DNA from: WSXY01 sp038325105
GTDB lineage: Bacteria > Actinomycetota > Coriobacteriia > Anaerosomatales > Anaerosomataceae
Assembly: GCA_038325105.1 (NCBI GenBank)
Contig: JBBQIR010000015.1
Span: 1 to 37,207 of the forward strand
Reading direction: 5' to 3'
Length of the DNA: 37,207 bases
In this document: in pieces, positions 30,901 through 37,207 of the stretch
Numbering within the stretch: position 1 is the stretch's first letter
How the letters are laid out: every line of letters starts with the position of its first letter
Notes under the pieces: generated by a model
Told to the model about the DNA's origin: nothing
The model's database searches: none
Seen by the model: only the letters and a program-made list of their open reading frames with translations
Translations under genes and position numbers: made by a program

Positions 30901-31650
30901 TACTACTCAACGGATCCCGCCAATAACCGCGAAACCGTCCGATCCCTGAGTCTCAAGACAGACACGAACGCACCGAGCACACCCGGGACGCCCGACCACA
31001 TGACCGACTCCACGTCCACAGTGACCCTCTCCTGGACACCCTCCACTGACTCGATCTCCGGACTCCGCGAGTACACCATCTACGCCGATGGTCTACCCGT
31101 GCTCTCGACATCAGAGACGTCAGTCACCGTGACCGGGCTTACCGAGGGACGAACCTACTCGTTCGTCGTTGCCGCGATTGACAACGCCGGCAATGCGGCG
31201 CCCTCCCAGGCGGTGACAGAAACCGTCGCGGACTCTGCCGAAGCGCTGTGGCTGACCCTCGAAACGCTCGCTCCGGCGGGAATTGTCTTTGGCAGTGTCG
31301 ACCCCGACGTGCCGCACACCATTTCCAGCGCGGTGAACGCCACCGTCGGTGGATTCCAGCCGATCACGTACGAGCTTCGAGTCACTTCCGGGGAGTTCAC
31401 GAAGACCGATGCTCCGGACCTGGGGCAGACGGTTTCGGCGGACGCGATGAGCCTCGCTATGTCCGGTCACCGCACAATGCCTACTACGGCGTTCGTATCC
31501 AACACGCCGATTGTGCTCGCGACAACCAGCGCAACACCGGGCCGATGGACGCACACGTACGTGTTCGATTACTCGCTGGATGTTCCCTACTCGTGGAATG
31601 TCGGTCTATACGAGGCTCAGGTCATCTACACCGTGGTCCCGGCACCGTAG
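27988..31650 (+). CDS. Large secreted YCF48-type beta-propeller / FN3 protein
   Basis: 1220 residues. A signal peptide (basic R-R-N-A-V-R, hydrophobic core, cleavage near residue 35-38, S-T-S-A-Y) is followed by about 21 repeats of 41 residues (residues 63-905). Each has the pattern L-Y-x-V-x3-D-x3-G-W-A-V-G-A-x-G-T-I-x3-T-x-D-G-G-x-T-W. These are the YCF48/PSII-BNR repeats that fold into propellers; 21 would make three seven-bladed rings. Next are an Ig-like domain (about 906-985) with 'VYYYSTDPANN', an FN3 domain (about 990-1075) and a unique C-terminal domain. The protein is secreted, possibly cell-surface bound, with unknown partner. ATG 27988 is the only start before the signal peptide; its ribosome site is weak (GGGA). 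Confidence 0.85.
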   Translation: MGRTRQPEGLDARRNAVRLLCCALAAAILVLSTPLSTSAYLSTGPAGDKGWYWQNPTPQGNPLYGASFVDADNGWAVGGGGVILHTDDAGLVWETQEPPIQRTLRGIDMVDTQTGWAVGDTGFVIKTVDGGSTWTTQTVPTAGVLYSVSAIDTTTAWISGASGVILKTTNGGTTWTAQTSGTTQALYSVSAVSSTAAWTVGASGTIRVTTNGSTWTGQTSGTANALYGVSAVSSTIAWVAGATGTILRTTDSGGTWTAQTSGATSAFYAISAASATSAWAVGLSGLIRATIDGGATWKTQTGGSITLRAACSVNDSAAYAVGDSGTMISTGDAGANWESELGRTTQNLNASFFLDDVTGWAVGAAGTIMRTSDGGENWTVQQFGTTILRAVHFIDESTGWAVGDAGRIIKTVDGGKTWVAQTSGTTQILYGVRFSTPTSGTAVGAAGTILTTVDGGTTWTARASGTTAILYAVTYADANVGWAVGASGVVRKTTDGGLTWATQASGVTTQLYAVSAVSTSTIFVAGRSGLIRRTANGGTNWMAQTSTTTQHLYGIAMESATTGWAVGAAGALVKTSDGGTTWKAQLSGTTGVLRAANAFDSTHAWTVGDAGVVRRTVDGVIWLSRTLGTTSALYGVAMADSMSGWAVGASGTSIRTSDGGVQWVAQNTGTTQQFNGIAALSAQSAVAVGAAGTVRLTNNSGTTWTGGTSGTTNALYAVSFPNTSMGWAVGVAGKIITTSNGGLTWTAQNSGTTNQLNAVHFLDTMRGWAAGAAGTVLSTTDGGATWVTRTSGTASALYGIRFVSESKGWVVGASGVIRTTNDGGATWTAQTSGTTSNLYSITNISATSLAAVGAAGTVRRTIDSGTTWTTQAPGTSNDLRALSFVGDDSGWTCGLSGTILMTTDLVAPITTASVDPTDPDGDNDWYVTTPTVSFSRNEVGITRFSWTSAAGPFLLYANPIQPTAEGTRTVYYYSTDPANNRETVRSLSLKTDTNAPSTPGTPDHMTDSTSTVTLSWTPSTDSISGLREYTIYADGLPVLSTSETSVTVTGLTEGRTYSFVVAAIDNAGNAAPSQAVTETVADSAEALWLTLETLAPAGIVFGSVDPDVPHTISSAVNATVGGFQPITYELRVTSGEFTKTDAPDLGQTVSADAMSLAMSGHRTMPTTAFVSNTPIVLATTSATPGRWTHTYVFDYSLDVPYSWNVGLYEAQVIYTVVPAP
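28174..30702 (+). repeat. Tandem degenerate ~123-bp coding repeats (about 21 copies)
   Basis: Imperfect tandem copies encode the YCF48 motif; unit length is about 41 codons. Copies vary at synonymous sites and in the loop between the conserved G-W-A-V-G and D-G-G-x-T-W segments, so they are old duplications rather than recent identical ones. Copies 4 and 14 are one codon shorter. Confidence 0.8.
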
Positions 31651-31655
31651 GATCC

Positions 31656-33110
31656 CTAGCCTCTTCCCTGATCCTTGAAGTACTTCCGTGCGCTCTTGTG
31701 GATGATCTTCCACTTGCGGGTCTCCTCTTGCCGGAGCCGCACGTCGGTCTTCATCGCCGCTACCTGCGCTTCGCGCTGGAGCTTCTGATACGACTCGAGC
31801 CGATCCGGTGCGAGCGTACCCGCTTCGACCGCAGTCGCGACCGCGCACCCGGGCTCGCCTGAGTGCGTGCAGTCGCCGAAGCGGCACTCCTCGGCAAGCT
31901 CTGTGATGTCGGCGAACGCGGTGGCGACACCCTCCTCGGCATCGGTCATTGCTACCGCGCGGAGGCCCGGGGTGTCCACGAGCACGCCACCGCCGGGCAG
32001 CGGCACGATCTCGCGCGCGACCGTCTTGTGGCGGCCCTTGCCGTCGGCGGCCCGCACCTCGGCCGTGGCCTGGCTGTCGGTGCCGGTGAGCAGGTTGATG
32101 AGCGTGGACTTGCCCGCGCCCGAGGGCCCCACGAGCGCGACCGTGCGTCCGGGCCCTACGTACGCGTCGAGCGACTCAGTGCCGGTTCCGTCCACGGCGC
32201 TCGTTACGAGCACATCCACGCCGAGGGCGATCTCCCTGACCGCTACGCGCGCGGCTTCGGCGTCCTCGGAGAGGTCGGACTTGGTGAGCACGACCACCGG
32301 CACGGCGCCGCTCTCCCACGCGAGTGCGAGTTCGCGCTCGATGCGGCGGAGATTGGGACCCTCGGCGATCGGGTGCACGATGAAGGCGGTGTCGATGTTG
32401 GCGGCCAGCACCTGCGCCGACGTCATCTTGCCGGGGTCGCCACGCATGAATGCCGAGGTACGGGGTAGTACGGCCTCCACGAACGGGATCTCGTGGGTCG
32501 ACGCCGGGTCGTACATCACCCAGTCGCCCACAGCCGGCAGCTGGTCGGGTGTCAGGTCGCGGTAGAGCCGCGGCGACGGCTCCACGCGCACAACGCCGTC
32601 CTCGGAATTCGCGAGCACCGAGCCGCGATCGGCGCGCATGACGCGCGCGAGCCGCAATCCGGCTTCCTCGTGCGGCGCCGCGAGTGCACGGACGCGGTCG
32701 TTGAGGCCGAGGTGCTCCAGGTCGAGCCGGTCGAGGCGCGCAAGCGTCTCGTCGATGACGTCGGGAGCCGCATGGCGAGCCGCAAGCAAGAGCGCGTCGG
32801 CCTTCTCGCGCTGCGCCTCGGCGGCTGCGGGTTGTCCTGCCGCGTCGAACGCGTCGGCCCGCGCCTCAAGCACCCGCGAGAGCAGCACAGCCCGCGCGGC
32901 GTCGAGTTCGCCACCTGCGGCGAGGAACGCGACGAGCGACTCGGGCGTGAGCGCGTCGATGAGCGAGGGCTCCGCGTTCGCGGTGAGGCGCAGGGCCTCC
33001 TCGGCGGTCTGGAGCGCTTCTTCGGGGGATTCGCCGCGCGCGGTGAGCACCCGGCGCAGCAGCGATCCGACCTGCTCGATGAGCCGCAAGATGTAGTCGG
33101 ACTGGTACAT
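31656..33110 (-). CDS. rsgA: RsgA ribosome small-subunit GTPase with N-terminal DUF6483-like domain
   Basis: 484 residues, against about 300 for normal RsgA. Residues 1-125 start M-Y-Q-S-D-Y-I-L-R-L-I-E-Q-V, the opening of DUF6483 helical proteins, and are Ala/Leu-rich helices. The RsgA part begins near residue 130 (L-E-H-L-G-L-N-D) with an OB-like segment. The circularly permuted GTPase follows: T-K-S-D (276-279), P-loop G-P-S-G-A-G-K-S (328-335) and D-T-P-G (379-382). The zinc site is C409, C414, H416, C422. RsgA releases factors during 30S maturation. The start is ATG 33110 with GGAG four bases upstream. It lies one base from the flavin reductase stop and converges with the YCF48 gene six bases away. 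Confidence 0.95.
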   Translation of the reverse strand: MYQSDYILRLIEQVGSLLRRVLTARGESPEEALQTAEEALRLTANAEPSLIDALTPESLVAFLAAGGELDAARAVLLSRVLEARADAFDAAGQPAAAEAQREKADALLLAARHAAPDVIDETLARLDRLDLEHLGLNDRVRALAAPHEEAGLRLARVMRADRGSVLANSEDGVVRVEPSPRLYRDLTPDQLPAVGDWVMYDPASTHEIPFVEAVLPRTSAFMRGDPGKMTSAQVLAANIDTAFIVHPIAEGPNLRRIERELALAWESGAVPVVVLTKSDLSEDAEAARVAVREIALGVDVLVTSAVDGTGTESLDAYVGPGRTVALVGPSGAGKSTLINLLTGTDSQATAEVRAADGKGRHKTVAREIVPLPGGGVLVDTPGLRAVAMTDAEEGVATAFADITELAEECRFGDCTHSGEPGCAVATAVEAGTLAPDRLESYQKLQREAQVAAMKTDVRLRQEETRKWKIIHKSARKYFKDQGRG

Positions 33111-33111
33111 G

Positions 33112-33687
33112 CTACTCCGGCTTCACGGCGTTGCCGGCCGAAAACGCGTCGCCGACCTTCTCGCCGAGACGGCGGTACTCACGGCTGCCAGCGATATAGA
33201 TGAGCGGGTCGAGCAGCTCGATGTCGACCTTGCTACCGGTCGCGTCGAGAACGCTCTCCTCGGCATGCGACTCGACGACCTCGCCGATCACGAGCACGTG
33301 CGAGCCGCTGTCGACCTCGGAGATCACGCGGCACTCGAGGTTGTAGGGGCACTCGGCGATAAGCGGCGCCGAGATGACCGAGGAGGGCTCAAGCGTCCAG
33401 CCGGTCTCCGCGAACTTGTCGTGGTCGTGGCCGCTCACGAGGCCGAAGTAGTCGACGACCGCGGCGTCAGGGGCGCGCGGAACGTTGACGGTGAACTCGC
33501 CGGTCTCACGGATGAGCTCGAGCGTGCGGCGCGAGTGGCGCAGCGCCATCACGATCGTGGGCGGCTTGGCGCCACCGATCGCGATCCACGCAACGGCGAG
33601 CGCGTCGGCCTTCTCCATCGTGCCGCCAAGGACAAGCGGGCACGGCATCGGGTAGAGGCGGTCGCTCGGACCGAGGGCTTTTTTCAC
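33112..33687 (-). CDS. Flavin reductase-like domain protein
   Basis: 191 residues. The N-terminal region (Y-P-M-P-C-P-L-V-L-G-G-T) and the P-P-T-I-V-M-A-L-R-H-S-R-R-T strand-helix match the FMN-binding split-barrel of flavin-reductase-like proteins. Also present are F-T-V-N-V-P-R and C-P-Y-N-L-E-C-R-V. They bind FMN and reduce it or an attached substrate. AAAGGAG lies seven bases before the ATG at 33687. Likely the fourth gene of the minus-strand operon. Confidence 0.88.
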   Translation of the reverse strand: MKKALGPSDRLYPMPCPLVLGGTMEKADALAVAWIAIGGAKPPTIVMALRHSRRTLELIRETGEFTVNVPRAPDAAVVDYFGLVSGHDHDKFAETGWTLEPSSVISAPLIAECPYNLECRVISEVDSGSHVLVIGEVVESHAEESVLDATGSKVDIELLDPLIYIAGSREYRRLGEKVGDAFSAGNAVKPE

Positions 33688-33730
33688 GTGAAGACTCCTT
33701 TCGGGGCGGACGTACCCCGCAAGTGTACCG

Positions 33731-35029
33731 CTACCGCGGCGCCCTTCGCAGTGCGACGAGTTCCTGCGGCCTCGGCTGCGCCCACTGGCGCGCGGCGGTG
33801 AAGCGCTCGCCGGTCGACACGCAGCGGTCGGCAGCGTTGAGGAGCACCGGCATCAAGTCGCTGCCGCGCAGCGTGCCGAGGAACCCGCGCGTGCACGAAC
33901 GCTCTCCAAAGGTGACGACGTCGTCGGTGCCCGCCGCGCCGCCGAGCACGAGCAGCGGCACCGCCTCGCCGGAGTGGTAGAGCGGCCCGGCCGATGGCGT
34001 AGCGTGGTCCGCGGTGACTGCCACGATGATGTCGCGCTCCCACACGCGCTCGCGTACGAGCACGCCGAGCGCCGCGTCGAGTTGCTCAATCACGTCGCGC
34101 TTCCCTGCGGGGTTCTTCTTGTGCGCCGCATGGTCGGGTGCCTTGGTGTGCGCGTGCACGAAATCGATGTCGCCGCTCAGGAGCGCGAGCGCCGCCGCGA
34201 GCCGCGTCTCAAGGTCGGTCCGCGGGTCTCGCAGGTCGCAGCCCGTCTCCACATGCCGCATCCCCACGACCGCCGCCAACCCGGCGTAAAGCGGTCCCGA
34301 GGCGACCATTGCGCCCGACATCCCGTAGCGCTCGGTGAACGGCTGCGCCGTGTGCGACGAGCCCGCCCACTTCGTGACCATGAAGTCGCCCCCGAGTCCG
34401 GGCACGCCTGCGAGCCGCTCGTGCGCCTCGAGCATCCAGGCGTTGAGCGCCCTCGCAGTGCGGGCGGCGTCCTCCGGGTCAGGTGCCTCCTCGGTGGGCT
34501 GCACCTCGAGGACCGGCAGGCCCTCCCGGAACGGGTCCGCGTCGGTCACGTGGTGACTGAGCGCCTCATGTGCCGAGACGAACACGAGTCCCTGGCGGGC
34601 GTCGGTGTGCACGAAACGTACCCGTACGCCGTCGAACTCGCCGTCAAGGTCCACGCTCGCAAGGGTCGACTCCCCGCGCCGGGGATCGGGCCGGTGCGTC
34701 ACCGTGAACCCGTCCGCGCTCTCCTCGGCAGTGAGGAGGCTTGCGCGCAGCGCGATCTCGCCGCGAGCGGGCGGCATGCCCTCGCCGATCGCTTCGAGCA
34801 GGCCGCGGCCGGGATACTCCTCCGCGGGATAGCCGAAGAGCGCGTAGTGCGCCTGGAACGACGTCGGCGCGCGACCGGGGCCGAGCGAGTACATCGTCCC
34901 GCACACGCCGGCAGCGGCAAGCGCGTCTAGGTTCGGCGTCGAAGCGGCCTCAAGCGGCGTGCGCCCGAGGAGAACGTCGTGCTGCCGATCACCGAGGCCG
35001 TCGAGGATGACGAGGAGGACCTTGCTCAC
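33731..35029 (-). CDS. apgM: 2,3-bisphosphoglycerate-independent phosphoglycerate mutase, archaeal type
   Basis: 432 residues from GTG 35029, with GGAG nine bases upstream; the open frame extends further upstream, but that is a shadow of the neighbour. The start S-K-V-L-L-V-I-L-D-G-L-G-D-R holds the first metal Asp. The P-T-S-F-Q-A-H-Y-A-L-F-G-Y block carries the phospho-acceptor Ser, followed by G-R-G-L-L-E-A-I-G-E-G. H-A-H-T-K-A-P-D-H-A-A-H and T-A-D-H-A-T-P contribute the remaining metal ligands. It interconverts 3- and 2-phosphoglycerate without cofactor. The type is common in archaea and found in some anaerobic bacteria. It follows the PP-loop-like gene by four bases. Confidence 0.93.
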   Translation of the reverse strand: MSKVLLVILDGLGDRQHDVLLGRTPLEAASTPNLDALAAAGVCGTMYSLGPGRAPTSFQAHYALFGYPAEEYPGRGLLEAIGEGMPPARGEIALRASLLTAEESADGFTVTHRPDPRRGESTLASVDLDGEFDGVRVRFVHTDARQGLVFVSAHEALSHHVTDADPFREGLPVLEVQPTEEAPDPEDAARTARALNAWMLEAHERLAGVPGLGGDFMVTKWAGSSHTAQPFTERYGMSGAMVASGPLYAGLAAVVGMRHVETGCDLRDPRTDLETRLAAALALLSGDIDFVHAHTKAPDHAAHKKNPAGKRDVIEQLDAALGVLVRERVWERDIIVAVTADHATPSAGPLYHSGEAVPLLVLGGAAGTDDVVTFGERSCTRGFLGTLRGSDLMPVLLNAADRCVSTGERFTAARQWAQPRPQELVALRRAPR

Positions 35030-35033
35030 GCCG

Positions 35034-35789
35034 TCACGCTCCGGCGCGCAGGACGTCGGCGACGATGTCGTCGTAGTTGGCGCGTCCGTTAGCGACGGCG
35101 TCCGCAAGGCGCGTGCCCACGGGCACGAGGAACTCGTCGAAGAACGCACCGGGAAGCTCCGCGGCCTTCGATGTGCCATCAAGCCCGCGATAATTGCCCG
35201 AGAGCACGCACTCGAGTTGGGGCGAACCGCCGGGCCACCGCTCGCCGAGGATCGCCTCGACCTCGCTGCTCTCAGATAGCGACCGCACCGGATACTCAAG
35301 CCGTACGCCGACGCTCGCGAGCACCGCCGCGTACGCATCGAGCGCACGCGCGGCCTGATTGGGCTTCTGGTTTGCGCCATGCCACTCACGCTCGCCGGAG
35401 ATGACGCAGACGGCACCGGTCGTGCGCGCGAGGTGCACGCGCATGAGGTGCAGGTAGAGGTGGCAGCCCACGCACGGCACCCATGCGCCGTATCGCTTGG
35501 CAAGCACCGACCCGAACCGGCCGTTGAGTGCGGCCCAGAGACGGGGCCTGCCGGACTCCTTGAGCAACAGCAACTCGATCCCAAATCGCGACTCAAGCTC
35601 CTGGCCGAGAAACGCGAGGTTGCCCTTGATGCCCCCGAAATCGCCGAACTCCGTACCGGTGTGCACGTACGTCGGGAGGACCGTTCGGACACCGCGATTC
35701 CGGTCGCAGAAGGCAAGTGCGGCAGCGATGCTGTCGGCGCCCGAGATCTCGGCGACGGCGAGCGTTCCTGCTTCGTGTCGTTTGTTCAT
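35034..35789 (-). CDS. PP-loop-like (HUP-fold) protein of unknown function
   Basis: 251 residues. The N-terminus T-L-A-V-A-E-I-S-G-A-D-S-I-A-A-A-L resembles the PP-loop (S-G-x-D-S) of ATP pyrophosphatases. Further landmarks are P-T-Y-V-H-T-G-T-E-F-G-D, a C-V-G-C-H-L-Y-L-H-L-M-R helix with a Cys pair, and I-S-G-E-R-E-W-H-G with N-Q-K-P-N-Q. These suggest an adenylating or thiolating enzyme, but I cannot name the family or substrate. No ribosome site precedes the ATG at 35789. TATGCT lies six bases before it (35796-35801), so a leaderless start is possible besides co-transcription with the TIM-barrel gene 21 bases upstream. Confidence 0.55.
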   Translation of the reverse strand: MNKRHEAGTLAVAEISGADSIAAALAFCDRNRGVRTVLPTYVHTGTEFGDFGGIKGNLAFLGQELESRFGIELLLLKESGRPRLWAALNGRFGSVLAKRYGAWVPCVGCHLYLHLMRVHLARTTGAVCVISGEREWHGANQKPNQAARALDAYAAVLASVGVRLEYPVRSLSESSEVEAILGERWPGGSPQLECVLSGNYRGLDGTSKAAELPGAFFDEFLVPVGTRLADAVANGRANYDDIVADVLRAGA

Positions 35790-35810
35790 CTGGACAGCAT
35801 ACCGGAGTAC

Positions 35811-36602
35811 TCAGCCCGCAAGGCGAACGAGGGCGGTTTCGAGGAACTCCGCCAGCATCGCGCGCGTTCGGCGGGCGTCATCGACGTTGTGCAGCTCGAC
35901 GACCCACCAGTCGCACCGGGTCTCGTCGAGGAGCACGTCGAGCGGTGCGGTGAGCGCGACAAGGTCGAGCGGTGCGATGTGGCAGCCTTCCTCGCGCTCG
36001 TACACGTGAGCGTTGCGCACGTACGGAGCGACCATGCGCGCGAACTGCTCGGCACCGAAGCCGCGTGCGGCAACATCGCTCGACGCTGCGTGACCGACGT
36101 CGAGCGTCACCGACGCGCCGCTGCCGGTCACAAGCCCCATGAACTCGTCGGGATCGCTCGTAAGCCCCCACCGTAGGTTCTCGAGGCACACCTCCACGCC
36201 GAGACCCGCGCCGTGCGCGACGATTGCGGCGAGTCGCTCCGTGGTGGCGGAGATGCGACCGCGCGTGGCGTCGTGCGGGATGCCAGCGTGGAGCGTGAGG
36301 TACCGGCCGCCTGCGACAGCGACCCGGGAGACCGCCTCGGTCATCCACGCGAGCGCGAGGTCAGCTTCGGCCGGATTTTCATGGCCGATCTCGCGGTAGC
36401 CGAGCGGCAAGTGGTAGCGGATCTTGAGGTCTCCGCGGGGCGCGAGCGCCCGCAAGGCATGCGTCGTCTCAGCCGTCGAGCCGAGGTCGTGAGGCGCAAG
36501 TGACAGGTCGACTCCCGCATGCCCGGAGACTTCGCGCATGAGCGCCACCGTCATCTCAAGAGACGGCGCGGTGTGCCCACAGACTGCGAGTGTCGGTTCC
36601 AT
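35811..36602 (-). CDS. Sugar-phosphate isomerase/epimerase-like TIM-barrel protein
   Basis: 263 residues. The xylose-isomerase-like/AP-endonuclease-2 fold is suggested by L-T-L-H-A-G, V-E-V-C-L-E-N-L-R-W-G, L-D-V-G-H-A and R-N-A-H-V-Y-E-R-E, the strand ends with His, Glu, Asp and His metal ligands. The final strand reads W-V-V-E-L. The substrate is unknown. The start is ATG 36602, six bases after a TACACT -10, pointing to a leaderless transcript; an ATG at 36617 lies inside that promoter spacer. This is the first gene of the minus-strand operon. Confidence 0.82.
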   Translation of the reverse strand: MEPTLAVCGHTAPSLEMTVALMREVSGHAGVDLSLAPHDLGSTAETTHALRALAPRGDLKIRYHLPLGYREIGHENPAEADLALAWMTEAVSRVAVAGGRYLTLHAGIPHDATRGRISATTERLAAIVAHGAGLGVEVCLENLRWGLTSDPDEFMGLVTGSGASVTLDVGHAASSDVAARGFGAEQFARMVAPYVRNAHVYEREEGCHIAPLDLVALTAPLDVLLDETRCDWWVVELHNVDDARRTRAMLAEFLETALVRLAG

Positions 36603-36608
36603 GTCGCG

Positions 36609-36638
36609 AGTGTACATCAGGTGTGTTGATATTCTCAA
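36609..36638 (-). promoter_or_regulatory. Promoter of the minus-strand operon (leaderless)
   Basis: On the minus strand TTGAGA (36633-36638), 18 bases, TACACT (36609-36614), then six bases to the ATG at 36602. The geometry is identical to that at 6620-6656. Confidence 0.55.
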
Positions 36639-36710
36639 TCGGTCGTTGTTATCTGACGCGCAGAGCCGCTCCCACTGACTATCCCCGGGACGCACGCACC
36701 CGAATCGAAT

Positions 36711-36725
36711 CGTACCTCCGGTACG
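36711..36725. repeat. CGTACC-TCC-GGTACG inverted repeat between divergent genes
   Basis: A perfect six-base inverted repeat with a three-base centre, in the 204-base gap between the TIM-barrel and HerA-like genes. It is a candidate operator; no regulator is assigned. Confidence 0.4.
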
Positions 36726-36806
36726 TGTGGCTTTGAGTGTGGCATCATTAGGATGCTTCGGGAACATCTTGGGGAGATTGTGCGTGCCGAGCCGTAAGGG
36801 GACACC

Positions 36807-37207
36807 ATGACCGACACCGCCGGCCTGTTCGTAGCGAAGGCCACCGAGGAGATCTACCTGCTTCCGCGCATGGCCAACCGCCATGGCCTCGTCGCCGGCG
36901 CCACAGGCACAGGCAAGACCGTCACCCTGCAGGTCCTTGCCGAGGCGTTCAGCTCGATCGGCGTCCCGGTCTTCGCCGCCGACGTGAAGGGCGACCTCTC
37001 GGGCATCTCGCAAGCAGGTGGTGGCAATCCCAGGGTCGATGAGCGCGTGGCGAAGCTCGGCCTCACACCCTGGGACACCGCAGCGTCGCCGGTCGTGTTC
37101 TGGGACGTGTTCGGCGAGCAGGGTCACCCCGTGCGTACGACCGTCTCGGAAGTCGGGCCGCTCTTGCTCGCACGGCTGCTCAACTTAAACGACGTGCAGG
37201 AGGGCGT
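36807..37207 (+). CDS. HerA/DUF853-type ATPase, 5' part only
   Basis: 133 residues before the window ends. ATG 36807 has AGGGG five bases upstream. The start A-T-E-E-I-Y-L-L-P-R-M-A-N-R-H-G-L-V-A-G leads to the Walker A G-A-T-G-T-G-K-T-V, then V-P-V-F-A-A-D-V-K-G-D-L-S-G and an F-W-D-V-F-G-E-Q-G-H-P motif. These are typical of the DUF853 (YjgR) branch of HerA-like ATPases. The family is hexameric DNA-translocase-like; cell role uncertain. The remaining motifs lie outside. Confidence 0.85.
   Translation, partial: MTDTAGLFVAKATEEIYLLPRMANRHGLVAGATGTGKTVTLQVLAEAFSSIGVPVFAADVKGDLSGISQAGGGNPRVDERVAKLGLTPWDTAASPVVFWDVFGEQGHPVRTTVSEVGPLLLARLLNLNDVQEG

Noticed and set aside
33731..35716. 661-codon minus-strand frame
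   Set aside because: Only the last 432 codons match phosphoglycerate mutase; the upstream 229 codons are a low-complexity Arg/Ser-rich shadow of the PP-loop-like gene in another frame.

Overview
The window comes from a high-GC bacterial chromosome and reads like an anaerobic actinobacterium, most plausibly class Coriobacteriia. This is an inference from gene content: an archaeal-type phosphoglycerate mutase, a GlcD/CCG iron-sulfur oxidoreductase, ATC-hydrolase-family and GyrI-like proteins, and HgcA/HgcB. Strong GGAGG-type ribosome sites alternate with GTG and TTG starts, and a few genes look leaderless. I see no rRNA or tRNA gene, CRISPR array, insertion sequence or prophage. Both edges cut genes: a multicopper oxidase at the left and a HerA-like ATPase at the right.

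Layout. 1-6.5 kb: multicopper oxidase (partial), purB, two tiny convergent ORFs, a TetR regulator, a large FAD/Fe-S/CCG oxidoreductase behind a striking inverted-repeat promoter, and an ATC-hydrolase-family protein. 6.6-8.8 kb: an XRE-nucleotidyltransferase fusion overlapping azlCD, then a GyrI-like effector-binding protein. 8.9-16.1 kb: a frameshifted small exported protein, then a likely operon. That operon holds a degenerate receiver and a LuxR-type DNA-binding protein (translationally coupled), a small secreted two-cysteine protein, an ABC-2 exporter (permease, ATPase, permease) and a MacB/LolD-type ATPase with an FtsX-like permease. A permease relic faces its 3' end. 16.1-19.9 kb: TRIC channel, YhhN lysoplasmalogenase, a medium-chain reductase and an M19 dipeptidase. 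20-23.4 kb: two DUF1611 (DgcN-like) paralogs flanking a decayed RHH/GNAT toxin-antitoxin pair.

23.8-27.8 kb holds the biological highlight. A membrane PAS-PAS-GGDEF protein is divergent from a compact three-gene operon. The first gene encodes HgcA, with the diagnostic cap-helix motif N-V-W-C-A-A-G-K. The second encodes HgcB, with two 4Fe-4S motifs, the conserved lone Cys and a C-terminal vicinal Cys pair. The third is a metallo-beta-lactamase-fold hydrolase whose start overlaps the hgcB stop (TGATG). The organism is therefore predicted to methylate inorganic mercury, and the coupled hydrolase may be an undescribed accessory.

28-37 kb: a 1220-residue secreted protein with about 21 YCF48-type propeller repeats faces a likely five-gene minus-strand operon. 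Reading from its promoter, the operon encodes a TIM-barrel isomerase-like protein, a PP-loop-like protein, archaeal-type phosphoglycerate mutase (apgM), a flavin reductase-like protein, and an RsgA ribosome-assembly GTPase fused at its N-terminus to a DUF6483-like domain. A divergent HerA/DUF853-type ATPase runs off the right edge.
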